DNA of 64,000 nt from Pseudomonas sp. MM213 (lineage in GTDB: Bacteria; Pseudomonadota; Gammaproteobacteria; Pseudomonadales; Pseudomonadaceae), in assembly GCF_020423045.1 (NCBI RefSeq), contig NZ_CP081943.1, forward strand, positions 1,550,001 to 1,614,000, written 5' to 3'. The notes beneath the pieces are model-generated. The model saw only the letters and a program-made list of their open reading frames with translations, was not told the DNA's origin and did no database searches. Position numbers and translations under genes: made by a program. This document shows positions 42,721-50,389 of the stretch, piece after piece; position 1 is the stretch's first letter, and the number at the start of each line of letters is the position of its first letter.

Positions 42721-43410
42721 ATGCTTAATGGCTACGGTTCGACCATACTCGATGGTGCCTGGCTTACACTGTTATTGGCCCTATCTTCCATATTGCTGGC
42801 GATCACTCTTGGCCTGATTGGCGCAGCGCTTCGGTTGTCGCGAATCAAGTGGATGGCGCTCTTGGGTGAAGGCTACGCCACCATCGTGCGAGGCATCCCT
42901 GACCTGGTCCTGATTCTATTGGTTTTTTACGGTGGCCAGCAGGTCGTGAACCTCGCAGTGTCGATGGTCGGCCACGAGAACTACATTGATCTCGACCCCT
43001 TCTGGTCTGGCGTGTTCACCTTGGGATTAATCTTCGGTGCCTACTTGTCCGAAACCTTCCGCGGTGCCTTTATGGCCATTGCAAAAGGACAGAGCGAGGC
43101 AGGAGTTGCCTATGGTATGAGCGACTCTCAGGTTTTTTTCCGTGTATTAGTACCGCAGATGATTCGCTTGGCCATTCCTGGTTTTACCAACAACTGGCTG
43201 GTGCTGACCAAGGCTACAGCACTTATCTCCGTGGTCGGCCTGCAGGACATGATGTTCAAAGCAAAGAGCGCCGCAGATTCGACACACGAACCCTTCACTT
43301 TCTATCTGGCAGCGGCGGCGCTTTACCTGGTGCTGACCAGCGTTTCATTGCTGGCATTGCGTGTTTTGGAAAAACGCTACTCCGCGGGTATCAAGGCGGT
43401 TGAACTATGA
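42721..43410 (+). CDS. ABC transporter permease (HisQ type)
   Basis: A 229-residue inner-membrane permease of the polar amino-acid class, with about five helices and the EAA loop (FMAIAKGQSEAGVAYGMSDS, QVFFRVLVPQMIRLAIPG). It pairs with the next permease to form the channel of a His/Arg/opine-type importer. The gene overlaps the next one by 4 bp. Confidence 0.92.
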   Translation: MLNGYGSTILDGAWLTLLLALSSILLAITLGLIGAALRLSRIKWMALLGEGYATIVRGIPDLVLILLVFYGGQQVVNLAVSMVGHENYIDLDPFWSGVFTLGLIFGAYLSETFRGAFMAIAKGQSEAGVAYGMSDSQVFFRVLVPQMIRLAIPGFTNNWLVLTKATALISVVGLQDMMFKAKSAADSTHEPFTFYLAAAALYLVLTSVSLLALRVLEKRYSAGIKAVEL

Positions 43411-44105
43411 TCTTCGACTACAGCGTTATTCTGGAGAACCTACCGCTTTATCTTGCAGGCATGCTGGTAACCCTCAAACTACTCGTGATCTCCCTGACCT
43501 TGGGTCTGGTGTCGGCAGTACCACTGGCACTGATGCGGGTGTCCAGAAACCCGTTGGTAAACCTGCCGGCGTGGCTCTATACCTACGTAATCCGTGGCAC
43601 ACCGATGCTGGTACAACTATTCCTGATCTACTACGGCCTGGCGCAGTTCGAGGCATTACGCGCAAGCGCGCTTTGGCCTTACCTCTCCAACGCCACCTTT
43701 TGCGCCTGTATAGCCTTTGCCATAAACACCAGTGCCTACACCGCTGAGATCCTTGCTGGCAGTTTGAAAGCTACACCTCACGGCGAGATAGAGGCGGCAA
43801 AAGCTGTCGGTATGTCGCGTGCCAAGCTGTATCGCCGGATCTTGTTACCTTCGGCCCTGCGCCGGGCGCTGCCGCAATACAGCAACGAAGTGATCATGAT
43901 GCTGCACACCACTTGCCTGGCGTCGATTGTCACACTGATCGACATTACCGGTGCCGCACGCACGGTGAGTTCGCAGTATTACCTGCCGTTTGAGGCCTTC
44001 ATCACAGCAGGCTTGCTCTACCTTGGCCTGACCCTAATCTTGGTGCGCCTGTTCAAGCACGCCGAGCGCCATTGGCTAGCGTACCTCGCCCCGCGCAAGC
44101 ACTAG
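43407..44105 (+). CDS. ABC transporter permease (HisM type)
   Basis: A 232-residue permease with the family's N-terminal LAGMLVTLKLLVISLTLGLV helix and EAA loop (IEAAKAVGMSRAKLYRRILL). It forms a heterodimer with the preceding permease. Start ATG at 43407 in ATGA overlap with the preceding stop. Confidence 0.92.
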   Translation: MIFDYSVILENLPLYLAGMLVTLKLLVISLTLGLVSAVPLALMRVSRNPLVNLPAWLYTYVIRGTPMLVQLFLIYYGLAQFEALRASALWPYLSNATFCACIAFAINTSAYTAEILAGSLKATPHGEIEAAKAVGMSRAKLYRRILLPSALRRALPQYSNEVIMMLHTTCLASIVTLIDITGAARTVSSQYYLPFEAFITAGLLYLGLTLILVRLFKHAERHWLAYLAPRKH

Positions 44106-44249
44106 GGAGTGGTGCCAAGCACGCTCAATTCATTACGCGCCTAACCCCCCGCTTCTTCGCGCTGCCTGAACGATGGCTGGCCAAGGTCAGTCGTGAAGCC
44201 ACCCATCAGGAGCGCGTTCCGAGCGACATGGCCACAGGAGATCGAAACC

Positions 44250-45014
44250 ATGTACAAACTAGAAGTCCAAGACCTGCACAAACGCTACGGTACTCACGAA
44301 GTGCTCAAGGGCGTGTCCCTGACCGCCAAGGCTGGTGATGTTATTAGCATCATCGGTTCAAGCGGTTCCGGCAAAAGCACCTTTTTGCGCTGCATCAACA
44401 TGCTGGAGCAACCTTACGGCGGAAAGATCCTGCTCAACGGCGAAGAGCTGAAGCTAACGCCAAGCAAAGACGGAGCGCTTAGAGCCGCTGACCCTAAACA
44501 ATTGCAGCGTATGCGCTCGCGCCTGGCAATGGTGTTCCAGCACTTCAACCTCTGGTCACACATGAGTGCCATGGAAAACGTCATGGAAGCTCCCGTACAC
44601 GTGCTCGGCTTTTCCAAAAGTGAGGCTCGCGACAGGGCCGAACACTACCTGAACAAGGTCGGAGTGGCACACAGGAAAGATGCTTATCCAGGACATATGT
44701 CTGGTGGCGAACAGCAACGCGTGGCCATTGCCCGCGCTCTTGCTATGGAGCCGGAAGTGATGCTGTTTGACGAGCCCACGTCGGCGCTAGACCCAGAGCT
44801 CGTTGGTGAAGTACTTAAGGTAATGCAAGACCTTGCGCAGGAGGGACGCACTATGGTGGTGGTGACCCACGAAATGGGCTTTGCTCGTGAGGTTTCTAAC
44901 CATCTGACCTTTTTGCATAAGGGACTGGTAGAAGAGAGCGGTTGCCCTAAGGAAGTGTTGGCAAATCCAAAATCCGAACGGCTCCAGCAATTCCTTTTTG
45001 GAAGCTTGAAGTAG
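44250..45014 (+). CDS. ABC transporter ATP-binding protein (HisP type)
   Basis: A 254-residue ATPase: Walker A GSSGSGKST, the Q-loop region, signature MSGGEQQRVAIARALA, Walker B VMLFDEPTSALD and the H-loop VVVTHEMG. The short insertion after Walker A (LKLTPSKDGALRAADPKQLQ) is typical of HisP/ArgP-like ATPases. It powers uptake by the two permeases and the binding protein encoded upstream. ACAGGAG precedes the ATG at 44250; an upstream in-frame start at 44193 is less likely. Confidence 0.92.
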   Translation: MYKLEVQDLHKRYGTHEVLKGVSLTAKAGDVISIIGSSGSGKSTFLRCINMLEQPYGGKILLNGEELKLTPSKDGALRAADPKQLQRMRSRLAMVFQHFNLWSHMSAMENVMEAPVHVLGFSKSEARDRAEHYLNKVGVAHRKDAYPGHMSGGEQQRVAIARALAMEPEVMLFDEPTSALDPELVGEVLKVMQDLAQEGRTMVVVTHEMGFAREVSNHLTFLHKGLVEESGCPKEVLANPKSERLQQFLFGSLK

Positions 45015-45408
45015 TCGGCCGCTTGCATCTCCGTCGTAGAGCGCCTTGGAATGCCTTCCCCACACACTAGCTTTCTAGCTGACAGGCCCAATAACGCCGA
45101 GCGAACCACCACGTAATCATTTCCAAAGCACTTTCATGACTTAGACCGTTGCTGTAGTGGTCATTTAGAAACAAAGTAGATCTATCGAAGGCTGAATGCA
45201 CATGCATTCGGCCAACGTCAAATTATTAGAAACCGTATGTAATCCTCGATGATCAATGACGCCAGAAATGCACGGATTATCGCCTGATTGCATCGGTAAT
45301 TTGACTGACTGCAAAGGGTCGATTGCTGCCTGTCGCGGAGGGCAGCAATCGGCCATGAGCGGCCACTCGAACACATCACCTGATCGGCTGTTTTGCAGGA
45401 CGAAGCAG
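45015..45408. other. Intergenic stretch with palindrome and repeat R
   Basis: No gene seen. GGCTGAATGCA (45190-45200) and TGCATTCGGCC (45203-45213) form a near-perfect palindrome, and a repeat R copy follows at 45303. Confidence 0.6.
45303..45371 (+). repeat. Dispersed repeat R
   Basis: GGGTCGATTGCTGCCTGTCG, CGGAGGGCAGCAATCGGCCA, TGAGCGGCCAC. A well-kept copy, same orientation as those at 24.1-29.8 kb, showing that the family is not confined to that region. Confidence 0.8.
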
Positions 45409-45978
45409 TCACCGATGTTCCGCTGCCAACATTGACCTGAATTGAGAAGTGATCTCTGAAGATAGCCCGGCAGCTTCGAACACTGCGCAGGTGAAGCTAA
45501 CGGGTGCAGGGCCTGGAGCAGTTATAATGCGGTCTGCAACCACAGCCACTGCACTGCATCGATAAAGCGTGCGCCCCTCATAACCTACGGCATTCTGCTG
45601 TAAGAAGTCAGCGCTGTTCGATGTATGAGGAACCGTGTCGAGAAGCCCGGCCCTCGCAAGTGCCAGCGTTCCCCCACAGATACCGGCAATTGTCGCTCCA
45701 CTTGAACGACTAGCATGAAGAAACTCTCGAATATCCGGTGCTTCTGCACGCTCCCAGACCATTCCTCCAATGACGACAACAACGTCCGGTTTCCAGTCCA
45801 GATATTGTTGCAAGCTGCTATCGACAGTTACAGCCAATCCACCCTGCGAGAGGAACTGCCCCGTAGCAGAAGCGAAAAACCTGACGTCGATCCCGTAAAA
45901 CGGAGACGCAGTTCCAGCAATGAAAGCATATTCCCAGTCCGCAAAACCGGGTGTCAGTATCAATCCCACGCGTGCCAT
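45409..45978 (-). CDS. DJ-1/PfpI family protein
   Basis: A 189-residue protein of the DJ-1/PfpI superfamily. The nucleophile elbow is IAGICGGTLALARAGLLD with Cys about residue 100, and the N-terminus VGLILTPGFADWEYAFIAG gives the acidic partner. Relatives act as glyoxalases, chaperones or amidases. There is no DNA-binding domain. It lies between two repeat R copies (45303 and 46040), which fits an accessory gene. Confidence 0.82.
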   Translation of the reverse strand: MARVGLILTPGFADWEYAFIAGTASPFYGIDVRFFASATGQFLSQGGLAVTVDSSLQQYLDWKPDVVVVIGGMVWERAEAPDIREFLHASRSSGATIAGICGGTLALARAGLLDTVPHTSNSADFLQQNAVGYEGRTLYRCSAVAVVADRIITAPGPAPVSFTCAVFEAAGLSSEITSQFRSMLAAEHR

Positions 45979-46039
45979 CAGTCAGAATCCTCCATGAATG
46001 CCAATAACATATGGCGACAACACACATACATCAAGGGCT

Positions 46040-46090
46040 GCTATGGGTCGTTTGCTGCCCCTCGCGATAGGTCGTTATCAACCATTTGAT
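46040..46090 (+). repeat. Dispersed repeat R, diverged copy
   Basis: CTATGGGTCGTTTGCTGCCC, CTCGCGATAGGTCGTTATCA, ACCATTTGAT. The left arm is kept; the right arm has drifted. It lies upstream of the DJ-1-like gene. Confidence 0.5.
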
Positions 46091-46151
46091 GTGCCTACAC
46101 CTTTGAGGGATATCCGCCCGGCTAACGTCCGTACAAACCCGGGAACCGTAC

Positions 46152-46847
46152 TCAAGCCAGCAACTCACTAATCCACCGCGCCTGCCGGGCGACATCCTGC
46201 ACCTTCTCCTCAGGCACGGCCTGCCGCGCTCGGGCGAACTGGGTCAGGGTCTGTTGCTTGTGGCGCAGGATGCGCTGCCATTTGACCAGGAACGCCGGGG
46301 TGCGTGCCTGCATCTGCAGCGGGCCGAAGTACAGTTCTTCGGCGGTGTACGTCACCGGTCCGACGCGCTCGGCGACGATGATTTCGTAGTCGAAACGGTT
46401 TTCGCGCAGCACTTCCTCGCAGAGGATGCGGTAGCCATTTTCCATCAGCCATTGGCGCAGTGGCTGCTCGCCGCCGTTGGGCTGCAGGATCAGGCGTTCC
46501 TGGCCGCTCAGGTGCGCCTTGCCGCTGTCGAGGATGTCGCGGATCGTCTCGCCGCCCATGCCGCAGAGGCTGATCGCGGTGATCCCGTCTCCCGGCTCGA
46601 TTGCCGCCAGGCCATCGGCCAGGCGCACGGTGATGTGCTGGTCCAGGCCGTTTTCGCGCACGGTGCGTTCGGCCGAGTGGAACGGCGTCAATGCCACCTC
46701 GCCCGCCACCGCCGATGCGATAGCGCCACGGCGCATCAACGCCACCGGCAAGTAGGCATGATCCGAGCCGATATCGGCCAGGCGCGCACCGGCTGGCATA
46801 TGCGCAGCCACGCGCTCCAGGCGCATGGACAATGTCTGTTCGTTCAA
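46152..46847 (-). CDS. trmK: TrmK-like tRNA (adenine-N1) methyltransferase
   Basis: A 231-residue SAM-dependent methyltransferase. The SAM-binding motif is LADIGSDHAYLPVALM near residue 25. It also has AISLCGMGGETIRDIL and LILQPNGGEQPLRQWLMENG, the catalytic region of the TrmK/COG2384 family. TrmK methylates N1 of adenine 22 in tRNA. A TTG at 46847 is the best start because AAGGAA is 7 bases upstream and LNEQTLSMRLERVAA is where the family begins; upstream ATG codons in the same frame lack a site. Confidence 0.82.
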   Translation of the reverse strand: MNEQTLSMRLERVAAHMPAGARLADIGSDHAYLPVALMRRGAIASAVAGEVALTPFHSAERTVRENGLDQHITVRLADGLAAIEPGDGITAISLCGMGGETIRDILDSGKAHLSGQERLILQPNGGEQPLRQWLMENGYRILCEEVLRENRFDYEIIVAERVGPVTYTAEELYFGPLQMQARTPAFLVKWQRILRHKQQTLTQFARARQAVPEEKVQDVARQARWISELLA

Positions 46848-47008
46848 CTGCAGTTCCTTTTCACCACGGATGTCCGGCACCGTTGGCATGAGTGCGGGCC
46901 GCACATGATGCTTGGTGAGGGTGGCAGGGTAAAGCGCCGGCGCGGGTTGTGTGATGAACTGCCTGTCGTCTTGCCTTCGGGTAGACAGGCTTGAACGGTT
47001 GAGTCGCC

Positions 47009-47467
47009 CTACTCCCGATCTTTCGTCGTACGGATGAGGTTGCCCCGTAACTTCACGATTGCCTGCTGCAATTGCACGAAGTCGTCGGCATCCAGACCGG
47101 TTTGCGGGAAGCCGTCTTCGGAGAGACCTTCACGCAGTTTTCGCCCCTCTTTTGTGAGGCTGATCCGCACTTGGCGTTCGTCTTCCGGGTCGCGCTGGCG
47201 TAGCACATACCCCATGGCTTCCAACTTCTTCAGGATCGGAGTGAGGGTGTTGGATTCCAGGAACAGTTTTTCGCCGAGGCTGCCAACGGTCTGGTTGTCT
47301 TCCTCCCACAGCGCCACGAGGGTGATGTATTGCGTGTAGGTGAGTCCGAGCCGTTCGAGCATTGGCTTGTAAGCCTTGCCGAAAGCGAGGTTGGAGGAAT
47401 AGACCGCAAAACACAGGAAGTCGGAAAGTTTCAGGTCGAGGGCGGATGTCTTTTCAGTGGGTTTCAT
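47009..47467 (-). CDS. ohrR: MarR-type organic peroxide sensor OhrR
   Basis: A 152-residue MarR family repressor. The N-terminal peroxide-sensing cysteine is Cys19 in LSDFLCFAVYS, and the winged helix includes SLGEKLFLESNTLTPILKKL and RDPEDERQVRISLT. Organic peroxides oxidise the Cys and release DNA. The ohr gene lies 240 bp upstream on the same strand. ATG 47467 has GGAG 7 bases upstream. A 12-bp palindrome lies 49 bp before the start codon. Confidence 0.9.
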   Translation of the reverse strand: MKPTEKTSALDLKLSDFLCFAVYSSNLAFGKAYKPMLERLGLTYTQYITLVALWEEDNQTVGSLGEKLFLESNTLTPILKKLEAMGYVLRQRDPEDERQVRISLTKEGRKLREGLSEDGFPQTGLDADDFVQLQQAIVKLRGNLIRTTKDRE

Positions 47468-47515
47468 GAGCATTCTCCGGGCCAAAGACAAATGGATCGC
47501 AAGGCCCGACTATAC

Positions 47516-47527
47516 ATCGCATGCGAT
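47516..47527. promoter_or_regulatory. 12-bp palindrome upstream of ohrR
   Basis: ATCGCATGCGAT, a perfect palindrome, also present at 48397-48408. Candidate OhrR operator by position and repetition. Confidence 0.55.
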
Positions 47528-47707
47528 GGTGTCGGAAGTGCTCGTTCCTCTGATGTTCGTTATCCAAGTGCAGCAGGCCGGTGACGGTCGACGCACGGCT
47601 CACCAGGGAGTCGTGCGTCGACGGACACTGCCGCCGTCAGCATCAAGTCTTCATGCTTTGGGCTTTTCACTTACCTCAGCGACTTGAACCCGGCTTTTTA
47701 TATCGAC

Positions 47708-48160
47708 TCACGACGTCTGAACATTCAAATACACATCAATGTTGCCGCGCGTGGCCTTCGAGTACGGGCAAATTTGATCCGCCGCATGTGCAACAGCGCA
47801 AGCGACCTCATAAGGCAGGCCTGGCAGGTTGACGTTGAACCCGGCCTGCAGGAAGTAAGCATTCCCGGTTTGCCCCAGATCAATCTCGATGTCGACGGAC
47901 ACGTCGGCCGGAATAGCCACCTTCAACTCTTTGGCCGCAAGGCCAAGCGCTGCGATGTAGCAAGCCGACCATGCGCCGGCAAACAACTGCTCGGCCGTCG
48001 GGTGCGGCTGGGTGGCGGCAAATACGTGGGCCGGTTTGGCGCTCCCCGGCGTTGAGAGTTCGATGTCGAGGTTGCCGTTGTGCCCGCGCGAATTGTTGCC
48101 GGAGCTGCTCAGGGTGGTGTGAGTCTTGCCGGTAGCCAAGACTTTTTCGATTTTGCTCAT
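47708..48160 (-). CDS. ohr: Organic hydroperoxide resistance protein Ohr
   Basis: A 150-residue OsmC/Ohr family thiol peroxidase. Both catalytic cysteines are present with the family's 64-residue spacing: Cys67 in AWSACYIAAL and Cys131 in QICPYSKATRG. It reduces organic and lipid hydroperoxides in the cytosol, using lipoyl proteins as reductant in known members. AAGGAATC precedes the ATG at 48160. It is upstream of ohrR on the same strand. Confidence 0.93.
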   Translation of the reverse strand: MSKIEKVLATGKTHTTLSSSGNNSRGHNGNLDIELSTPGSAKPAHVFAATQPHPTAEQLFAGAWSACYIAALGLAAKELKVAIPADVSVDIEIDLGQTGNAYFLQAGFNVNLPGLPYEVACAVAHAADQICPYSKATRGNIDVYLNVQTS

Positions 48161-48462
48161 CAGTGATTCCTTGAGTTTTTTATTAAAGTCAAATAGCACA
48201 AAAGATACGTAACTATATGACTTGGCTAATTTTATAGACGAGATCAGAGCGCCGGGAATGACGGAAAAACCGATCACCTTCGGCTTTTCCGACCACCTTG
48301 CTGCCCTTCGCCAGTTGAGATGAAGCCCATCACCGCTCGTCGCCAAGTCGCGACAGGATCTTTGACATCGAGGGGTCTTTGCTTGAATATTTATAAATCG
48401 CATGCGATCTAATCGATAGCGATAACAAGCCACTACATCCCTTGCCGTTTGGAGAATCCGCC
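48161..48462. other. Divergent intergenic stretch between ohr and the leader/LysR unit
   Basis: 302 bp. AT-rich near the ohr start, with GTTACGTA around 48210 (minus strand), and the second ATCGCATGCGAT palindrome at 48397. No gene seen. Confidence 0.5.
48397..48408. promoter_or_regulatory. 12-bp palindrome, second copy
   Basis: ATCGCATGCGAT, identical to the one before ohrR. It lies 55 bp upstream of the leader frame at 48463 and 237 bp upstream of ohr. Confidence 0.55.
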
Positions 48463-48546
48463 ATGAACACCGCAAGCAGCCGCACAATCTCTATCTCTCA
48501 CGCTGCCCATGGCCACAACGGCAACAACTGGATCACTGCTGCATGA
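48463..48546 (+). CDS. Possible 27-residue leader peptide coupled to the LysR gene
   Basis: ATG after GGAG (7-base spacing) opens a 27-codon frame beginning MNTASSRTISISHAAHGHNG. Its TGA overlaps the ATG of the LysR gene (ATGA), an arrangement typical of translational coupling. It is either a regulatory leader peptide or the start of a gene whose remainder was deleted. Confidence 0.45.
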   Translation: MNTASSRTISISHAAHGHNGNNWITAA

Positions 48547-49460
48547 AACTGATCCAGCTTCGGGCGTTCTGCTCAGTGGTCGACATGGGCAGTTTTCGTT
48601 CGGCGGCGCGAACGCTGGAAGCGGCTCAAAGCACCTTGACCGAGTCGATTCAAAGTCTGGAAAGAGAACTGGGGGCCACCTTGTTGGTGCGCTCCAATCA
48701 AGGCATCAGCCTGACCCTGGCCGGCAAGGTTTTCCTGACCAGGGCACGCTCGATCATTCTGGATTGTGATCGCGCAGTACAGGACGTCCGACAATGCAAC
48801 GGTGCGCCCGAAGGTCAGATCGCATTGGGTGTCACGACGGAACCCTTGGCTGCGTGCCTGATGCCGGTCTTCAACAGTTTTACCCGCCGATTTCCAAACG
48901 TGCAGTTGCACGTCGCCGGTGGCCAGACGAAGAAGTTGATCGAAATGATTCGCGCGGGCCGGCTCGACTTTGTGATGTGTCCACTGAGTGCCGACGTTTG
49001 CGATATCGACTTGCAGATTGAGCGGCTTTACCGCTCGAAAGCCAGCGTCATTGCGCGCAAGGGGCATCCCCTGGCGGAGGCTCGCTCAGTGCGCGACCTC
49101 GCCGACTGCCAGTGGATCAGCGTCCGCCCGGCGGGGATTGCCGGTAGCGCGGAGAAGCAACTGATCGAGCTGTTCAAAGCCCAAGGCTTGCCGCCCCCGA
49201 AGATCGCGATCACGACCGAGTCGCTGCTGGAAATCCTGCACATCATCTCCGAGACGGACTACCTGACCATTGAGCCCGGCATGCTTGCCGGCATGAAGCT
49301 GTTTTCCTCGTCGCTGACCAGCATTTCGATCCGCGAGCCGCTGGAGTCGTGCGAGGTGTGCCTGATCAGCCGTCGAGTGTCACCCTTCACCCAAGTGACA
49401 CAAGAACTGACCAGCATGCTGATTTCGTACTCACGCTTGCGTCACCGAGCCAAGGGGTGA
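48543..49460 (+). CDS. LysR family transcriptional regulator
   Basis: A 305-residue LysR-type regulator: MKLIQLRAFCSVVDMGSFRS, HTH AARTLEAAQSTLTESIQSLE, NQGISLTLAGKVFL wing, then a CysB/CbbR-like effector domain. Targets are not visible; the gene faces away from ohr and may respond to the same palindrome. Its start codon overlaps the stop of the 27-codon leader. Confidence 0.87.
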   Translation: MKLIQLRAFCSVVDMGSFRSAARTLEAAQSTLTESIQSLERELGATLLVRSNQGISLTLAGKVFLTRARSIILDCDRAVQDVRQCNGAPEGQIALGVTTEPLAACLMPVFNSFTRRFPNVQLHVAGGQTKKLIEMIRAGRLDFVMCPLSADVCDIDLQIERLYRSKASVIARKGHPLAEARSVRDLADCQWISVRPAGIAGSAEKQLIELFKAQGLPPPKIAITTESLLEILHIISETDYLTIEPGMLAGMKLFSSSLTSISIREPLESCEVCLISRRVSPFTQVTQELTSMLISYSRLRHRAKG

Positions 49461-49592
49461 GGCTCGAGTCGTCATTCACGCGCGTCCATTTCCGTCACCA
49501 GAATCCTGATCGCTCACGCCTGAAAGTGGTCCCCATGCGAAGTTCTCAGTATCCTGCGCAACACTGAAAACGCGTGACACAAGGAAGTCCCC

Positions 49593-50294
49593 ATGTTTAT
49601 CCATCGCAGTTGCATCACCTTGCTGGCGAGTCTGATGCCGTCGCTGTGCATGGCGAGTTCGTTTTCCATAGATTCTCGCTCCGAGAGTCTCTACCAACAG
49701 GCTGTCCCGTATCTGCAGCAAGCCAATAGCAAGCTTGAAGCGGTGCCTTCCAATTTTCCCACGGCGAGTGCCGAGGAGAAGCAGCGCTCAATGGCGCTGG
49801 TCGACGAAGCGGGAGTGTTGCTCAGGCCTGCGATCACATTGCTGGAGCAAGCCGCAGCGCTTGAGCATCCGGTAGCGCAGTATCGTCTGGCGTTGATCTA
49901 CGTGATGCTCCATCCGAGCGACGTGATAAAGGAGAAGGCTTGCCCCTTGTTCGAACAAAGTCTGGTACATGGCTTTGCTCCAGCGGCACTCGAGATTTCG
50001 TCCTGGTGTGTGGCGTTCACGGACACCGTCCAATACCAGACAGCGCTGCAGGCGATCGAGGCCAGCATGCCCCTCTATGAGAAATACTTTCCGCAGCCGG
50101 TTGTAAAGCTTGAGTGTCGACGCGAAGAGCCCATGGGCATGGCAATGCAATGGGGCAGCAGCCGTGATTATCAAGCGGAGATTTACCGGCTGCAGGGCGA
50201 CAGTAACCGCGCGCAGCGCTGGGAGTTTTACCAGAAAGCGCTCGATATCAATGACTGCTACAGGGTGAAACGGCGCATGGCGAGTCGTACCTGA
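49593..50294 (+). CDS. Secreted Sel1/TPR-like protein of unknown function
   Basis: A 233-residue exported protein. The signal peptide (CITLLASLMPSLCMASS) is followed by helical repeats: LLEQAAALEHPVAQYRLALI and CPLFEQSLVHGFAPAALEIS resemble Sel1-like units, and YQAEIYRLQGDSNRAQRWEF is TPR-like. Cysteines pair up in CPLFEQ, SWCVAF, LECRRE and NDCYRV. Probably periplasmic and involved in protein contacts; no specific role can be given. Confidence 0.7.
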   Translation: MFIHRSCITLLASLMPSLCMASSFSIDSRSESLYQQAVPYLQQANSKLEAVPSNFPTASAEEKQRSMALVDEAGVLLRPAITLLEQAAALEHPVAQYRLALIYVMLHPSDVIKEKACPLFEQSLVHGFAPAALEISSWCVAFTDTVQYQTALQAIEASMPLYEKYFPQPVVKLECRREEPMGMAMQWGSSRDYQAEIYRLQGDSNRAQRWEFYQKALDINDCYRVKRRMASRT

Positions 50295-50389
50295 CCTGCG
50301 CCCCCTGAACTGAAGGGCGGTGAATGGTGAAACGGAACCGGTGACGGCTACAAGCGCCGTCTACCGGTTCAACCTCTCAAGCCAGCCGA

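Noticed and set aside
48161..48487. Upstream extension of the ohr gene to 48487
   Set aside because: The extra 109 codons look non-coding, and the ATG at 48160 has a strong ribosome site and the normal Ohr length.
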